Shown: positions 11,655 to 23,722 of the stretch, piece after piece
How positions within the stretch are numbered: position 1 is the first letter of the stretch
Layout: every line of letters starts with the position of its first letter
Assembly: GCA_963932465.1 (NCBI GenBank)
Contig: OZ010800.1
Location: 95,003,307 to 95,067,306, forward strand
Direction of reading: 5' to 3'
Source: Maratus speciosus
Lineage: Eukaryota > Arthropoda > Arachnida > Araneae > Salticidae
DNA length: 64,000 nucleotides
The notes under the pieces: model-generated
What the model was told of the DNA's origin: nothing
What the model saw: the letters and a program-made list of their open reading frames with translations, nothing else
The model's database searches: none
Position numbers and translations under genes: made by a program

Positions 11655-12050
11655 GTTTTAATGATCGGATTTCGTTCAGATCGCTATATTGCCAATGAGT
11701 TCTGTGGTCTATATTTTAATGAATCTCAAAGGAATGAATCGGAAACAATCGTAATGAAACATTGTTTTTGAAATCGTGAAATGATTGCATAAATGTGTAA
11801 TTTTTTTTTTTTAGTTTTGTATGACTTATGTTGTCATTAACCAAAATTATTGCATCCATGGTCTATATTTCAATGAATCTCAAAGGAATGAATTGGAAAT
11901 ATTTGTAATGAAACGTTGTTTTTGAAATCGTGAAATGATTGCATAAATGTGTGATTTTATTTTTTTTATTTTTATATGTCTTATGTTGTCATTAAGCAAA
12001 ATTATTGCGTCCATGGTCTATATTTTAATGAATTTCAAAGGAACGAATCG
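11655..12050. repeat. tandem repeat, ~154-bp unit, about 2.5 copies
   Basis: The word GGTCTATATTT recurs at 11,706, 11,860 and 12,015, giving a 154-155 base period. Units share TTTGAAATCGTGAAATGATT and an adjoining T-rich tract followed by TTATGTTGTCATTAA. The third unit breaks off after about 40 bases. The 61-aa reading frame over the array is a by-product of the repeat. Confidence 0.85.
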
Positions 12051-13138
12051 CATACTGTTTACGATCGCTGATTGGCAGGTGATAAGATTTTCAATACAAA
12101 ACGTATCAAAATACTTGCATATTTCGAAGTAGATCATCACTCAAGTTGTTTTTGTTTTTCACAATCTTTCTAAAAAGATTAATCTTATGCAGCTTTACTG
12201 AAAAAAAAAAAATCTCTGAAAATTAAAATACATTAGCTGATTTTAACGAAAGTTTATCAGTATCCTGAAGAGTTCCCTTCGGAAGTGTTGTACACTTAGC
12301 GATATTATGTGTATAATGATTATATTTCAGTTATCAAATTGATTAAAGAGTCTGAATTGATGATTAAGTATCTTTCAATCTTTGGGAGTTGACTGTTGTC
12401 AACCAACATTGGCTGAAAAACTACTTTTTAAATTGCCGCTTTGAAAAATTATTTCTGAATGAAAATAAAAACTAAGTAACAGCAATATATTACTTTCAAA
12501 ATATAACCTATGAAGAATAATAAGAAAATTCCTTTTTATAGCCGACCAATAATAAGAGAAATAAATTTTAAATAAAAGGTAATAAAGAACTTAAAAACAT
12601 ATTACTATGAACGAACTTAACATTGCCTTTGCTAAAATAATTTATAAGTCATCGATAATGTTAAAAATTTCACAAGACTTCAAAAATAAATATATTTTTC
12701 CAGTATTTTTAAATGTCACGTAAGAAGTAAGCCTGAATATCCATCAACCAGAAGAATCCGCAATCAGTCAGAAATAGAAATATTTCTCAACTTACAAATG
12801 TCAGGTGGAAATTTAAATCTCAAAACTTGTCAGCAAGAACCTTTCAAAAACTTTTCAGAATAAATTACAAAGTAAACGTAGAAAATAAAATGTATTTTGA
12901 AAATATGAAAAAATATTTATTTTATCAATATCTGAAGATACCGTTACCAGCGGATGAGAATTTTAGAATATAACAAAAATGCGTAAAATGAATAATGAAT
13001 AAACGCAATATAAATATTTTAAAATATATTTTTAAAAATTCTAAAATATTTGTATAAGAAAAATTATATTCATAAATATTTGATAAAAGACATTACACTG
13101 TAAAAATTGTAGTGTAGCTTTACTCCATAAAATGTAAC
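12051..13138. other. AT-rich non-coding DNA
   Basis: No gene, RNA or repeat that I can support. Confidence 0.4.
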
Positions 13139-13139
13139 A

Positions 13140-13187
13140 AATTACTCCATAAAATTCATGAGGCATTGCTGCATCCATTTTATGGGG
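13140..13187. repeat. short inverted repeat
   Basis: TTACTCCATAAAAT near 13,142 pairs with ATTTTATGGGGTAA near 13,172-13,186 (one mismatch) around a loop of about 17 bases. A further partial copy, CTCCATAAAATG, lies just upstream at about 13,124. It could be the centre of a small MITE; no target duplication was identified. Confidence 0.5.
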
Positions 13188-14450
13188 TAATTTAACCAAT
13201 GTAACTGTTATATATATCTGTTCAATCTAAGCAATATAAGTGTTTTACGTTACATCATATTAATGTGAATTATGATATTTTCATAAGTATTAAATGCTTT
13301 AATAATTTAATATGTAGTGGGGTCTCAGCTTTCAAACGTAGTTTGTTGGAAAAATTTGTTCAAGGACCGAAACAAATTTCCTCATGTTAAATAAAAGAAA
13401 TACGATTACATTTATCACCATCGCCTAACCTCCATGCTGTGTTTCCCTTATCAAATAACCCACAACACTGTACTGTAAAAGATAAAACATTACGGTTCTG
13501 TACATTATATAAGACACTCAATCATGTTTCAGATTCATGTTTAGGCATATTTTTCGCCTTAAACAGAATATTATTCCATCACATTTTTTTGTCATTTTCA
13601 AACACTTTATCAGAGAAATTTCAGAATAACAGTTTTTAACTCGATTGTGAATGATAGCTCGTCAGAAGAATATAAACATTAAGAATTTTTAACCTGCCAA
13701 AATTAACTTTGATGTATTCGATACGTATCTGATTAAGTTCTATTTTTCGAATCAGAACATAAATCTTGTATTATGTAAATTGTATTAGAGTGGAAGGCGG
13801 CACCAGAAAAACCTATGTCTCCGAGCGTTACCTTGATTCATACATCGTTTGAAACACAATGATGTCTATGAAAAAATTAAGCAGGAGATCTACCTGAACC
13901 GCACCTTGCGAAGAGAAAACTTCACCCGGAGCAAAGTTTCAATTTGACACCCCCTCCCTCTCCCCGCACATACACACTTTTTCTTTGTGAGATGTATTAT
14001 AAAACTGAAAGAGTGTAGAAATAGAAATAAATTCCATTGAATACATATTTGGCGTTTATTTTGGAACTTTATGTTTAATTTTAATTCAGAAACTCGAAAC
14101 AACTAAATAACATACGAGGTTGCACAATATATACAATTGCACTTATATTTGCAAAGGAAATCTAGGAAATGGATGTAGAAAATATATGTATCTAGCAGTA
14201 AAGTATGACAGTTTGCAACAATTTTGTATCCCCAGAAGAAAAAAAAAATCTATGCTATTTTAAGAGTATATGTTTTTGTCACAAGCACAGAAAAAAATTA
14301 CAGGCCCAGAAAAGAGAAGGTTAGCGAAAGAGCTCAAGACAAAGAACTAAAACAAGTTTTGAAAAGGAAAAAAATAATCGCTATTAGAATATAAAATTCG
14401 AAACTTCGTTTTTTAGTTCCACCCTAATGTGCATGTATAAAAAAAAAAAA
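13188..14450. other. AT-rich non-coding DNA
   Basis: Nothing supported as a gene. The 66- and 70-codon open frames at 13,439-13,639 and 13,890-14,102 have no recognisable motif. Confidence 0.4.
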
Positions 14451-14451
14451 A

Positions 14452-14492
14452 AAACCTTTTTTTTTTTTTTTTTTTTTTTGGCCAGGACTGTA
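14452..14492. mobile_element. Tc1-type terminal inverted repeat remnant
   Basis: A T-run followed by TTTTGGCCAGGACTG and then TA at 14,491-14,492 matches the outward end of a Tc1-like element (the reverse complement starts TACAGTCCTGGCC). No partner end was found upstream, so this is a solitary or truncated end. Confidence 0.45.
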
Positions 14493-14733
14493 CATTTGAA
14501 GTATATTTGATATGTAGTAGTAATGCATATTTAATCTTTAATTAAATTATATATATAATTCATACGTTATCCTATCTGATTTACGAAATAACAAATACGC
14601 TGCGGATATTGGAAACAATTTCCTTTCTGCATCATGCGCAAAAAATTCTAAAAGGAACATGAAACATATACAACATTCCCATTATAGCTTTCTAATCCAC
14701 AAGCCTTCTCGTCGAAAGTAATTAATCTATCCA

Positions 14734-15250
14734 TCTCTATTATAAAGAACAAACGTTTAAGTGTGTAATTGGAAACATCAGACTGTTAAATTTAACTTTT
14801 ATTAATTTTAATTCCAATTTTTAAAACTTTTAAATAGCGCAATTTTTAAATTTTTGCACCGTTGAATAGGGGGGGGGGGGGGATGTACTTTTAAATGCAA
14901 TTTCTTTGAAAACCACATCGCAATTTACGCAATTATTCATGTGTTTGAATAATTTTCAATAATGAATTTTTTTTCAAACCTATCTCTATAGCGTACAGAC
15001 GATATCAATAGATAAATCCGTTAACATTAAAATTAATATAAATACCTCAACATTTTTTCTCAGCTTATATTTTATAATGAAATTGAAATATTCATCAATC
15101 AATAAACAGAACAATAAAGTATAAAAAAAAAATTGGACATGTAATTGAATTTCTGGCTTAAACCACAGAAATCAACAGAATCTAAAAGGCTGATTTTAAA
15201 TAGCGATCTTTGCGATTTCTTTGGATAAAATACATCCCACCTAATTTAAA
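14734..15250 (+). mobile_element. diverged Helitron-like fragment, same family as 23.7 kb
   Basis: Starts TCTCTATTATAAAG after an A, then aacaaacg, similar to the head at 23,727. Order-conserved matches to the larger copies follow: a 'ttttgcaccg' word and 'cttttaaatgcaattt' near 14,895, and then 'gacatgtaattgaa' and 'tctaaaaggctg' near 15,135-15,195, which correspond to about 26,060-26,120 in the larger copy. A matching tail was not found, so the right end is approximate. It lacks most of the middle and has no reading frame. Confidence 0.55.
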
Positions 15251-15983
15251 CCAGATTCTCACCAGAAAATTTTAACTAAATTTTATATTTTTAACTTTGG
15301 AGGAAAACCGTTGAAAAATTGCTTTTCCTTACATAAAAATAAAATTTTTCGATTATTCCGGTGAGAATTCAATATTTAGAGACATTTTTGCTTACCCCAC
15401 AAGGGGTTAAAAATGCATAAAAATGTATCGCTTAATACAAAAACATCAGACGCGCGTGCGCATACTTAGTTCTTTGGAAAGCTTTTCAAAGAACGTAGAA
15501 AGGGAGAACCAAATGCCGTTGTTTTTTTTTGTTTTTTTTCACTGATTGTTTTACCGTTCACGGCCATACTGTTTGAGATACGGGAAAACCAAGACACGGT
15601 CTTAATTTCTGTTATTTTACGTCTTACGACGCAAATGAGTTTGAAAAATATTGTTGTTTACCCTTTGAAATTGGCTCGTTTTCGCCGGTGACTTTTTTTC
15701 CTTATAGGCAACAGTAACCTAGGGGTCGAGGTTAGAGTGATCAATTTACTAGAATACCAATTTAAAAGTGAGATCTTTTTCTTTTCGACGGTGAAATCTA
15801 GTTTGAAACTATGAATTTTAACTCTGCAGGTCACTTCCCGCCTACTCAGGACGATCTTTTTCTACGATAGAAGTAACTAAAGTTCGGTATTTCGACAAAA
15901 TTAAAAAAAAATTATATTGGCAAACCTTATTTACGTAATCTACAAAAATTTAGAAACATTCGGACAAGTTGAAAAAAAAAACT

Positions 15984-15986
<3 letters not shown>
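15251..15986. other. non-coding DNA
   Basis: No gene or repeat that I can support. Confidence 0.4.

Positions 15987-16032
<46 letters not shown>
15987..16032. repeat. poly(T) tract of about 46
   Basis: An uninterrupted T run of about 46 bases. No transposon end or target duplication could be tied to it. Confidence 0.9.
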
Positions 16033-16034
<2 letters not shown>

Positions 16035-16478
16035 GAAAACGCTAAAACACGGTCTGTTTCGTCGCAGATTCGATCGGGTTTCTGATTTATTCTACTAAAT
16101 ATTGATATTTTTTCACAAATTTTATAGCGAGCTTTGATAAAGTAATATTTATAACCGATAAAAAATTCAGAAACCGTGGACTATAATAACTGTTGTTTTT
16201 AAAGAACCAGACGCAAAAACGAAAACAAAAACAAGAAAAACATATTTCTTTTACTACATCAAAACTCTTATAGTTTTAACAAGTACAAATTTCAAAGTGT
16301 GAGGACTACAATAATTATTTTTTGTAATTGTGAAAGGAAACTACGTGAAAGAACAAGAGAATGTCTTTTTTTTTTAGCTTTTTCATTTAAAATTCATTTA
16401 AAAGTATAATAATAAAAAAGCGGGATGAAGATATAAATTATTAAATATTTGAGTTTTATTTAAGGTAATTATCACGTG

Positions 16479-16507
16479 ACCGGGCAAGGCCGGGCGGGTC
16501 AACTACT
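16479..16507 (+). mobile_element. degenerate Helitron 3' end-like hairpin
   Basis: A GC-rich hairpin (CCGGGCAAGGCCGGG) in AT-rich surroundings is followed after about 10 bases by CTACT, close to the CTRRT rule of Helitron 3' ends. The preceding 100 bases ('gcggga', then 'aagatataaa', then 'tttaaggt') resemble those upstream of the similar hairpin at 21,681, so both are probably tails of one family. Confidence 0.4.
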
Positions 16508-17759
16508 TAGATATAAAAATAATTAGGTTAGTTATATGGTATTCTTAATATTTACACCCAAAACAGCTTATATGTTTCATAAGGATATAAAACGCTGAAA
16601 TAATCTGCTTAGGTATACATTTTAGAAACTTGTAATGAAAATCGTGTAGCAGAAATGCTGTTACTAAATCATTAAATATCTAAAGTATAACTTACAAAAG
16701 TTTGAAAATTTCAATTTAAATTTGAGTAGATTTTGGAATAACAGTTAACTGATGCGACTTTGATTGAAGTGGGGAATTAATAATTTAAATATATTTGCAG
16801 GAAAATTTGGACTTTGCGATACTCATAATATATCTTAAATACATTACATGACGTTTCCTGAAAATTGACGACTCGTAAACTAATGTGTGTAAAATGATCC
16901 TTTCTTTATTTTTATGTCTTATATATATAAATATTTCTAAGTTTTAATGGTTAATATTATGGGTAATAAAAATGATTTTATTTGGAATTCATGATTATTT
17001 GCTAGTAATTTTATAATAGCTAAGACGTTTTCATTTGTGTTTCCTCTTCGTGCTGTTACACTCTAGTATTAAGACTATAATGGCTATATCTTGACTAAAC
17101 CTTGGCCTAGTATTTGCATAGTATTACATTGATTGACATGAAATATTATGGTGTTGAAGCATTTCCAATATTTTTCCGATACTGGAGGGAAATACTTAGC
17201 AAATAAAACCAATATTTGCACAATATTGGTGCTCTAATTAGTAGAATATTGCTAAAGTAAAGTCAATATCTCTGCAATATTTAAGTTGTATTTCATTCAA
17301 ATTCTTTACAATGCAGTTAAAAGCGTGAGGGTTTACCATAATTTAGACGGTGTTTCATGGCGATAAATGTAATGGGTCTTTTGAAAGACGGGTCTATTTT
17401 TATATTCTACCGGACCTAAAAACTTTAAAATTGCGCACGCAAATACAAAAAAAAATTCTCTTTCAGAATTTATAATTTTTTTCTCGAAAATTCTATCTAG
17501 ATGCAAAAATACCCATTAAATATCGTTTTATTTAAATTGATTCTATTTCCATTTAAAAGACAAGCAGTAGAACACAGGTGTTTGAGAAATTTTTCATGGC
17601 CAGACGGCTGACGTTTAGGGTACTAGCATTTATTGCAGGCCTGAAAATTTTTTACAAATATTCTATTTGTATAATTACTGTTTAAGCATCTATGTGTAAT
17701 TTTTGGCGCTGATTCCGAATATGTAATTTTCGTTAAAATATTCTCAGTAGATTTTAAAA
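16508..17759. other. AT-rich non-coding DNA
   Basis: No gene is seen. From about 17,685 the sequence is one unit of a ~77-base tandem repeat whose second unit lies beyond the inserted element, at 19,680-19,745. Confidence 0.4.
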
Positions 17760-19745
17760 TTGTGCATTAGGGTGGGCCGAAAAAAACTTTTTTTTGATTT
17801 TCGTCAATGGGTAGTGCGAAAAAATTGCCACTGGTGGAACTAAGTTCACAAAAAAAATTTGAGAATTTTCGGACAATTCCTTCATTTGCCGCATATGGCT
17901 TGAAGTTTTCTCAAATGCTGATTTTCGAACTTTTTTAGGAAAAATTTAAAAAATGTTAAATTTAAATTATTTTAGCTGAATTAACATGAAATGTCATGTT
18001 TAGTGTAAGAAATATTTAAATAAGCTCTGATTATGTGTTATTTAATAGTTATGTGCATTTTGGATTGGGTGACTTTTATAGCTTTTTCGCTTATGTGACC
18101 AAAAATTGCAGGAATTGTGACAACACGATATAAGGATCTCGTCATCGATAAAGACTTGGTCAGGAGGCAGAAAAAGGAACTTGGAAAGAAGATAGAGGAG
18201 TAGGAAGATCTTGGAGGAAGAAAAATTACAAGCATCTGTTTTGATACTAGAAAAAATTAAACGATCTTCATAGAAAAAAAGGGGACTAGCAGCACCGTCG
18301 ACAAAAAGTCAAAACAAATATCACCATGTTGTCTGAACGTGGTTCGGAATATTTGAGTCACTAGACACCACCTTCTGGTCACTACGGGGAAATAGCAAAA
18401 TCATTGTATATTTTCTAAGCCAGAATAAAGTCTGCTTTGGAAAAAAATCAAGAACAGAAGTGCAACATGTGATATGTATTCTTCATAGGAACGAGTTTCT
18501 ATTCTGACAGCGACATCAACTGTCAAAACTAGATGGTAGAACCACTTAATCTAAGACTTTTACCAGCTGAAACGGAGCTAGATTAATAGAGTACTCAAAT
18601 CTTCAGCCTTTTGCATTTCTAATGTCCATAAAACAGGAATAGTCTCGTAGAAATGGACACGTACATTTTCGCACGCCATGAGTGATATGTGTTTCATATT
18701 TCTCTCGACGGTGTCGCTTGTTCCCTTTTTTTTCTATGAAGATCGTGTTATTATTTCTACCATCAAAAAATATGGTTGTAATTTTTCATCCTGCAATATA
18801 TTCCTCCTCCCGTATCTTCACTTCAAGTTTCTATTTCTATCTCCTGACGAAGTCTTTATCGATGACGAGATCCTTATTCCTGGTTGTCGCAATTCCTGAA
18901 GCACAGATGAAGCTCTTAACGCAATTTATCTATATGATATACTAATTCTAAATCCGGCAAACTCTGTGTGAGAAAAAGGATATGCGTTTAGGAGTGTCTG
19001 CGTTTAAAAGCCCTGGTTAAAATTCTGATTCAGGCGAACTGCCTGCTTGAAAGTTCCCACTTTTTGAATATTCTAACAATAGCTGTATTTTGCAGTCACT
19101 CCCTTGTCCTAGTTCCTGCCTCATCCTCATGATGACTGTTTGCGTTTTCATTTGATTCAACTCCACATTCTCCTCTCCTCCCAGAATTGCTGTCAAGACA
19201 TATTGTGATTCGGCATTCAAATATGTGACTCTGAAAAACCGAAGGAAGAGCGAGGAACATAATAAAGGCAAAAAAGAGAAACCGACGAACAAACCAAACG
19301 GTACTTACAATTTTTGCTCTGTGAACAAAAAGCTCAGTGCAAGTTATACGTGAAAAGGCTATAAAAATCGCCTAATTCAAAATGTACATAACTAATAAAT
19401 AATCGATAATCAGAGCTTATTTAAACATTTCGTACACTATCATGACATTTCAAGGAAATTCAGCGAAAATACATTTAATGTATCATTTTTTTTTAAATTT
19501 TTGCTAAAGAAGTTCAAAAATCAGCATTTGAGCGAAACTTCAAGCTATTTGCGGCAAATGAAGAAATTGTCCGAAAAAACTCATTTTTTTAATAAACTTA
19601 GTGCCACCAGGGTAACTTTTCCGCCCTACCCATCATCGAAAATCGAAAAAAAGTTTTTTTCGGCCTACCCTATTGTGCATATACGCCTGTTTTTCGACGC
19701 TAATTCCGAATATGTAATTTTTGTAAAAATCTATTAAGAATTTTT
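17685..19745 (+). repeat. ~77-bp direct repeat split by the hAT-like element
   Basis: A motif containing ATTCCGAATATGTAATTTT occurs at 17,711-17,729 and again in the same orientation at 19,702-19,720, outside the two target-site copies. Removing the element and one TTGTGCAT copy leaves two adjacent units with a period of about 77 bases, so the transposon landed between or within two units of a pre-existing tandem pair. Confidence 0.65.
17768..19672. mobile_element. largely palindromic hAT-like element with 8-bp target duplication
   Basis: The ends read TAGGGTGGGCCGAAAA on the left and, reversed, TAGGGTAGGCCGAAAA on the right. Exact TTGTGCAT duplications flank it at 17,760-17,767 and 19,673-19,680; an 8-bp duplication fits hAT (or P). 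The inverted similarity runs deep, about 17,768-18,310 against 18,690-19,672 with about 340 extra bases in the right arm. In the central plus strand, from about 18,326, a decayed frame reads MLSERGSEYLSH, then PPSGH, then EIAKSLYIF, which resembles a transposase-like arthropod family from memory. It cannot encode a transposase now. Confidence 0.8.
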
Positions 19746-19926
19746 ATTTTATCCAAAAATCGCTTTTAAAAAAATACATGCTTTTGCTTGACACGTTATT
19801 TAAATCTAAGAGCTTATCCATTTATTATGATTATTTTACATCCAACTTTTTATTATAGGCTATATAAAATGAACACACTACCCTTTTATTTATGAGTGGT
19901 AGTAGTTACCACTATATCTGAATATT

Positions 19927-20002
19927 AACCACTTCACCGGCGACAGGTATGGGGAAACAGTGCTTTTACCAGACTTATCTCGTGGCAAACGGTGAAGTGG
20001 TT
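19927..20002. repeat. 76-bp inverted-repeat element
   Basis: AACCACTTCACCG at 19,927-19,939 is perfectly complementary to CGGTGAAGTGGTT at 19,990-20,002, with a loop of 50 bases. It could be a tiny MITE or hairpin. No target duplication was confirmed. Confidence 0.7.
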
Positions 20003-20997
20003 TTCAGCGAAATAGAAAGAAATTAATATTAAGAAAAGCAATCAAGTCATCGATTCAGATGTTAAAATTTTAGATATTTAAATATTCGTTAAAATTTCAG
20101 ATATTTCATAACACTTAAAAATTTTTAAGAAGAATGTTGGGGGAAAGGGCGAATTGAATTTCTAAGTTTCTTTTTTACGTCCCTGGGCTCTAACCTGTAT
20201 ATTTTAAATAATTTTTCTAACTCAGCCGGTAATTAAACTACTGCGAGATTCAACCTCATTTGAAGGCTTGACCGAAGGGGTATTTCGTCAAGTCCTACAT
20301 CTTGCTGGGGTCTATTTCGACCCAAGACAATTAGGGGCACAAGCCCGTGCTGGGGAGGCAGGAAATTCATTTCTTTTCATGTGACACATCGTTTTAAATC
20401 TCTTGGTCTATGCATTACTGAGCAGCAACTACCCACCCTCTTAACTCATTTTTTCATCACTAGGTTTTAATATTTTATTTTGTTCAGGAATATCCCATAA
20501 ATATTTCCAAAAATTAAGAAAAAAATGCATAACAAATCTTCAAAAATTAGCATCTCCTCACCAATTTTTGCATTTCTGTCGCCAGGGAGAGCTATTGAAA
20601 AAAATTCGCAATCTTCAAATTTAATCTATGATATGTCATGTAACATCATAAATTAAAGTCTATGTACCCATTAATGTTATTCTTCACACTCGCCCGACCG
20701 CTATCCGAACCCCTATATGTCATACATATTTAATAGTTATAAAATATCAATTGGGTTTTATTAATTAAAGAATAATGTGTTTTGAAAGCAATATTAAATG
20801 AAGCCCTCTGTGCGATCTGTGATCATACTTACCCACTTATTTCAACTGTTGAACTTGACTAAATGAAAAACAAAATCTTTTTACGCGCACTTTGAACACT
20901 AAATATCAATATTTTCTCTGGCTTGTTTCACAAAGGTTGGGAAAATATTATATTTTTAACACCTAAAAGTTTGAAATGATTTAGATGATAACGATAA

Positions 20998-21001
<4 letters not shown>
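20003..21001. other. non-coding DNA with a GC-richer patch
   Basis: Positions about 20,240-20,350 are markedly richer in G and C than the surroundings, with no open frame longer than the patch. It may be part of a SINE or other retroposed sequence, but no promoter boxes or duplication were found. Confidence 0.3.

Positions 21002-21030
<29 letters not shown>
21002..21030. repeat. poly(A) tract of about 29
   Basis: Long A run following GATAACGATAATTGT. Nothing ties it to a retroposon. Confidence 0.9.
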
Positions 21031-21033
<3 letters not shown>

Positions 21034-21680
21034 ATTACAATACCGAGAGATGCATAATTCTAACTCCGTTTTTCTGCCATATTTCAAAATTACTCATTGA
21101 AAAGAAAATAAAAAATATGATAAAATTTCAGTTTCCTTTGCAACACTACAAATTATTTTTAAAAACCCGAAAATTAACCCTTTGAATAAAATTCATTTCC
21201 AAAGTCTCTTTTCGTTTTTACCGCGGATTTTGCTGCAAGATTAACATTATTTAACATACTGGTATTAAAAAGACGTAACTACTTTTATAGAATAGCTCTG
21301 AAATTTTAAATATACATACTTAATTTTAGTTAATGAACGAGTGTGAATTTGGTTCAGGTATTGTCGGATTGAAGGACGAAATAATCAGTTTGAAAATAAA
21401 ATAAAATCACTCAGGATTTCGATGTGAAAATAAAATAAAATAAATAGTTACGCGTAAAACAGTATTTTTTACAGTTAATTATCATTATTTTAATATGAAA
21501 ATTACGCAGTCGTTGAATTATCTGCTTTCCGTTGCTGTTATTTGGAGCATTTTTACCGCTAAATATCAGTTATTTTTTAAATCGATTATTCATCAGTCAG
21601 CGGGAAAGTATTTCATATAATATTGAGCTAAAGATATAAAATAAAATAAATTTAAGGTTCATTTAAGAATCTTATCACAA

Positions 21681-21709
21681 GCCCGGGCAACGCTGAGGAA
21701 GACAGCTAT
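21681..21709 (+). mobile_element. degenerate Helitron 3' end-like sequence
   Basis: GCCCGGGCAACGCTGAGG followed by AAGACAGCTATT resembles a Helitron tail with its GC hairpin and a CTAGT end mutated to CTATT. The upstream 100 bases share words in order with those before 16,479. Confidence 0.4.
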
Positions 21710-21899
21710 TTATCATAATAATTTAAGACTATTACAGTTCTAAACCAAAGATTAAGACTCTAAAATTATTAGGCAGTAAAAATTTAATCAGCTAATTTTT
21801 AAAATTCATAGCATTTAAAATTATTTTTAGGATAATGGAACGAATAAATGTGTTAATGTCATATTTTGTTTATTGCATTTTGCAGAAAAAATAAGAGTT

Positions 21900-22215
21900 T
21901 ATATGTGTAAAAATCTGTACACAATTGCAACAAGAAAGAAAAATCCTGCGTCAAGGATAGATTATGAAACACTTTCTAACACTTCCAGAATACTTTAACA
22001 AAACTTCGCCGATTTATAAGGTAAAGACAATACCTCAGTAAACGTTTTAGAAGACGTATAATACATGTGGACACTATATTTTGACAATTATGCCCATCGC
22101 CGTAAAGGTAGCCAAATCTTTTGTGCAGTTCTGAATATTACCAATACATTTGTACAGGTTCTACATACTATGCTAAAATTTATTTTAGTAAGAAAACACA
22201 TAACAGAGTTACATC
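21900..22215 (+). repeat. dispersed repeat, copy 1
   Basis: Order-conserved matches to 52,195-52,480 in the same orientation: GATTATGAAACACTTTC, then 'actttaacaaaacttcg', then 'gtaagaaaacrcataa'. The two copies are about 30 kb apart and perhaps 70-75% similar by eye. Neither shows terminal repeats or coding capacity, so the repeat class is unknown. Confidence 0.65.
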
Positions 22216-22362
22216 TGTAGCAAAAGTACAAGGAAAATACTAAAATAAGGTCTCGGGATCATTTCTATAGACCTAGATATCTAATTATATCGCTCGCAAG
22301 TTGTGACGGACGCATGCGCCACGTCAAGTAGTGGTGAAGTCAAAAGTTTAAATTTAGTACAC

Positions 22363-22364
<2 letters not shown>

Positions 22365-22416
<52 letters not shown>
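22365..22416. repeat. poly(A) tract of about 52
   Basis: The longest homopolymer in the window. It follows CACTGT and is followed by CGACATTTTTACAGTACG. The 79-aa open frame that runs through it, with 18 lysines, is an artefact. Confidence 0.9.
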
Positions 22417-22417
<1 letters not shown>

Positions 22418-22475
22418 GACATTTTTACAGTACGAAGTACTGTTCATTTCGCGCACAAACTGGATCACTGTCAAT

Positions 22476-22689
22476 GTGCTGTATTTTTCTTTGGTTTCCT
22501 GATTATATTAACATGGAAAATACAATAGTTGCGAAAAATTAATAGTACAATGTGCTGGCAATTTGGACGCCAGCAGTTTGTGCTGTAAAAAAATGCGTCC
22601 AAATTGCCAGCACATTGTGCTGTTAATTTTACGCAACTACAGTATTTTCCATGTTAATATAGTCAGTAAACCAAAGAAAGATACAGCAC
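22476..22689. repeat. long hairpin (fold-back), ~95-bp arms
   Basis: The left arm, 22,476-22,570, ends GGACGC and the right arm, 22,595-22,689, begins GCGTCC, leaving a 24-base loop that itself contains CAGCA...TGCTG. The arms match through GTGCTGGCAATTTGGACGC and ATTAACATGGAAAATAC with few mismatches. It is probably the core of a fold-back or MITE-type element. The TACAGT and CACTGTAAA words just upstream could be part of its terminus, but a target duplication was not found. Confidence 0.85.
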
Positions 22690-22867
22690 ATTTTAAACGC
22701 GATGAAAATATAGAAAAATATTCAAAGTTTGAATTAGTGTATCTTCAAAATTTGCTATGCATAAATATGGGATTTCGATTATTAATTAAAAATATTGTGC
22801 TTTTTAATATAATACCATTACTAACTGACTAGCCTTATTCAGAAGTTGCGCACTGTTGAAATTAAAA

Positions 22868-23248
22868 TACCGTATATACTCGCGTATATGTCGACCCCCA
22901 AACTTTCGAATGCAAATTCTGGAAAAAATCAAAAACCCGCGTATAAGTCGACCCCCTAAATTTTTACTTCAATCTTGCACAAAATGAAATCAAAGATTTC
23001 ACTTGCCAATGCGAAAAGGTAGTAAGTAAACAAAAACAAATCATTGAAATTTTTGTAAATGATAAATTATTGGTTTTTGTATATTTTATGTATTATTTTT
23101 TTATTCATACACAGAAAAAGCCATAATTTTGCAGTATTCAAAGTTTTGGTTTTTCTTTTTTAACTGACTCGCGTATAAGTCGACCCCCCAAATTTGCTTA
23201 CCGAAAATTGTCAGAAATTCCTCGACTTATACGCGAGTATATACGGTA
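22868..23248. mobile_element. TA-flanked MITE, ~377 bp
   Basis: Both ends read CCGTATATACTCGCG outward-in, with TA dinucleotides at 22,868-22,869 and 23,247-23,248. The next bases of each arm are GTATAWGTCGA. Extra partial copies of the motif occur inside: CGCGTATAAGTCGACCCCC near 22,940 and again at 23,170-23,190. TA flanks indicate a Tc1/mariner-group MITE. No coding capacity. Confidence 0.85.
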
Positions 23249-23249
23249 G

Positions 23250-23679
23250 CTGTTTTTTTTTTTATTCTGTATGTTATTGCCCGAACGATATCTTGAGAAG
23301 ATATTTATGAATTGCTATGAAATTTGATGTAGATAATAAACACATAAGTAATTTTTAAATGATGTACTTTTAATTTTTTACAATTATAATATTTTTAGTT
23401 ATATTTTTATACATTATTATTTTTATTTTTATTTTTTTTAACATATTTTTTAAAATAGTTACTGAAACAATTTTGACGTAATAGTAGATCACTTTAAAAA
23501 TTATATATGTGGTAATTATATTTTCATAAAGAAATGTGTCCATGTTCTTAAGATATTATGCGCGCAATGAATTGTAAACAAAGAGCTATTTAAATATAAA
23601 AAATGCAAAATTCTGTAAATTATTAATCAATTTCCAATGGTAGTATATTAAAAAACACAATATGTTTAATTAATAGGAA
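23250..23679. other. AT-rich non-coding DNA
   Basis: No gene is seen. It may be the 3' portion of the Helitron whose tail ends at 23,722, but no head could be assigned. Confidence 0.35.
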
Positions 23680-23698
23680 CATTTAATGTTTTGTCTGT

Positions 23699-23722
23699 TC
23701 AGAGCAACAGTAGGACATCTAG
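23699..23722 (+). mobile_element. Helitron-type tail, second family
   Basis: The plus strand reads CAACAGTAGGACATCTAG and then T at 23,723, fitting the Helitron CTRR|T rule. The identical 22-23 bases occur on the minus strand ending at 26,884, where the upstream sequence is different. A shared terminal segment ending in CTAG|T with unrelated interiors is what Helitron tails look like. The tail stops 4 bases before the head of the next element at 23,727. Confidence 0.6.

Noticed and set aside
17685..19745. The flanking ATTCCGAATATG copies as long terminal repeats of a larger element
   Set aside because: The exact 8-bp duplication lies between them and the inverted ends, so these copies are older host repeats.
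22303..22542. 79-aa lysine-rich open frame
   Set aside because: It is simply the poly(A) tract read as AAA codons.
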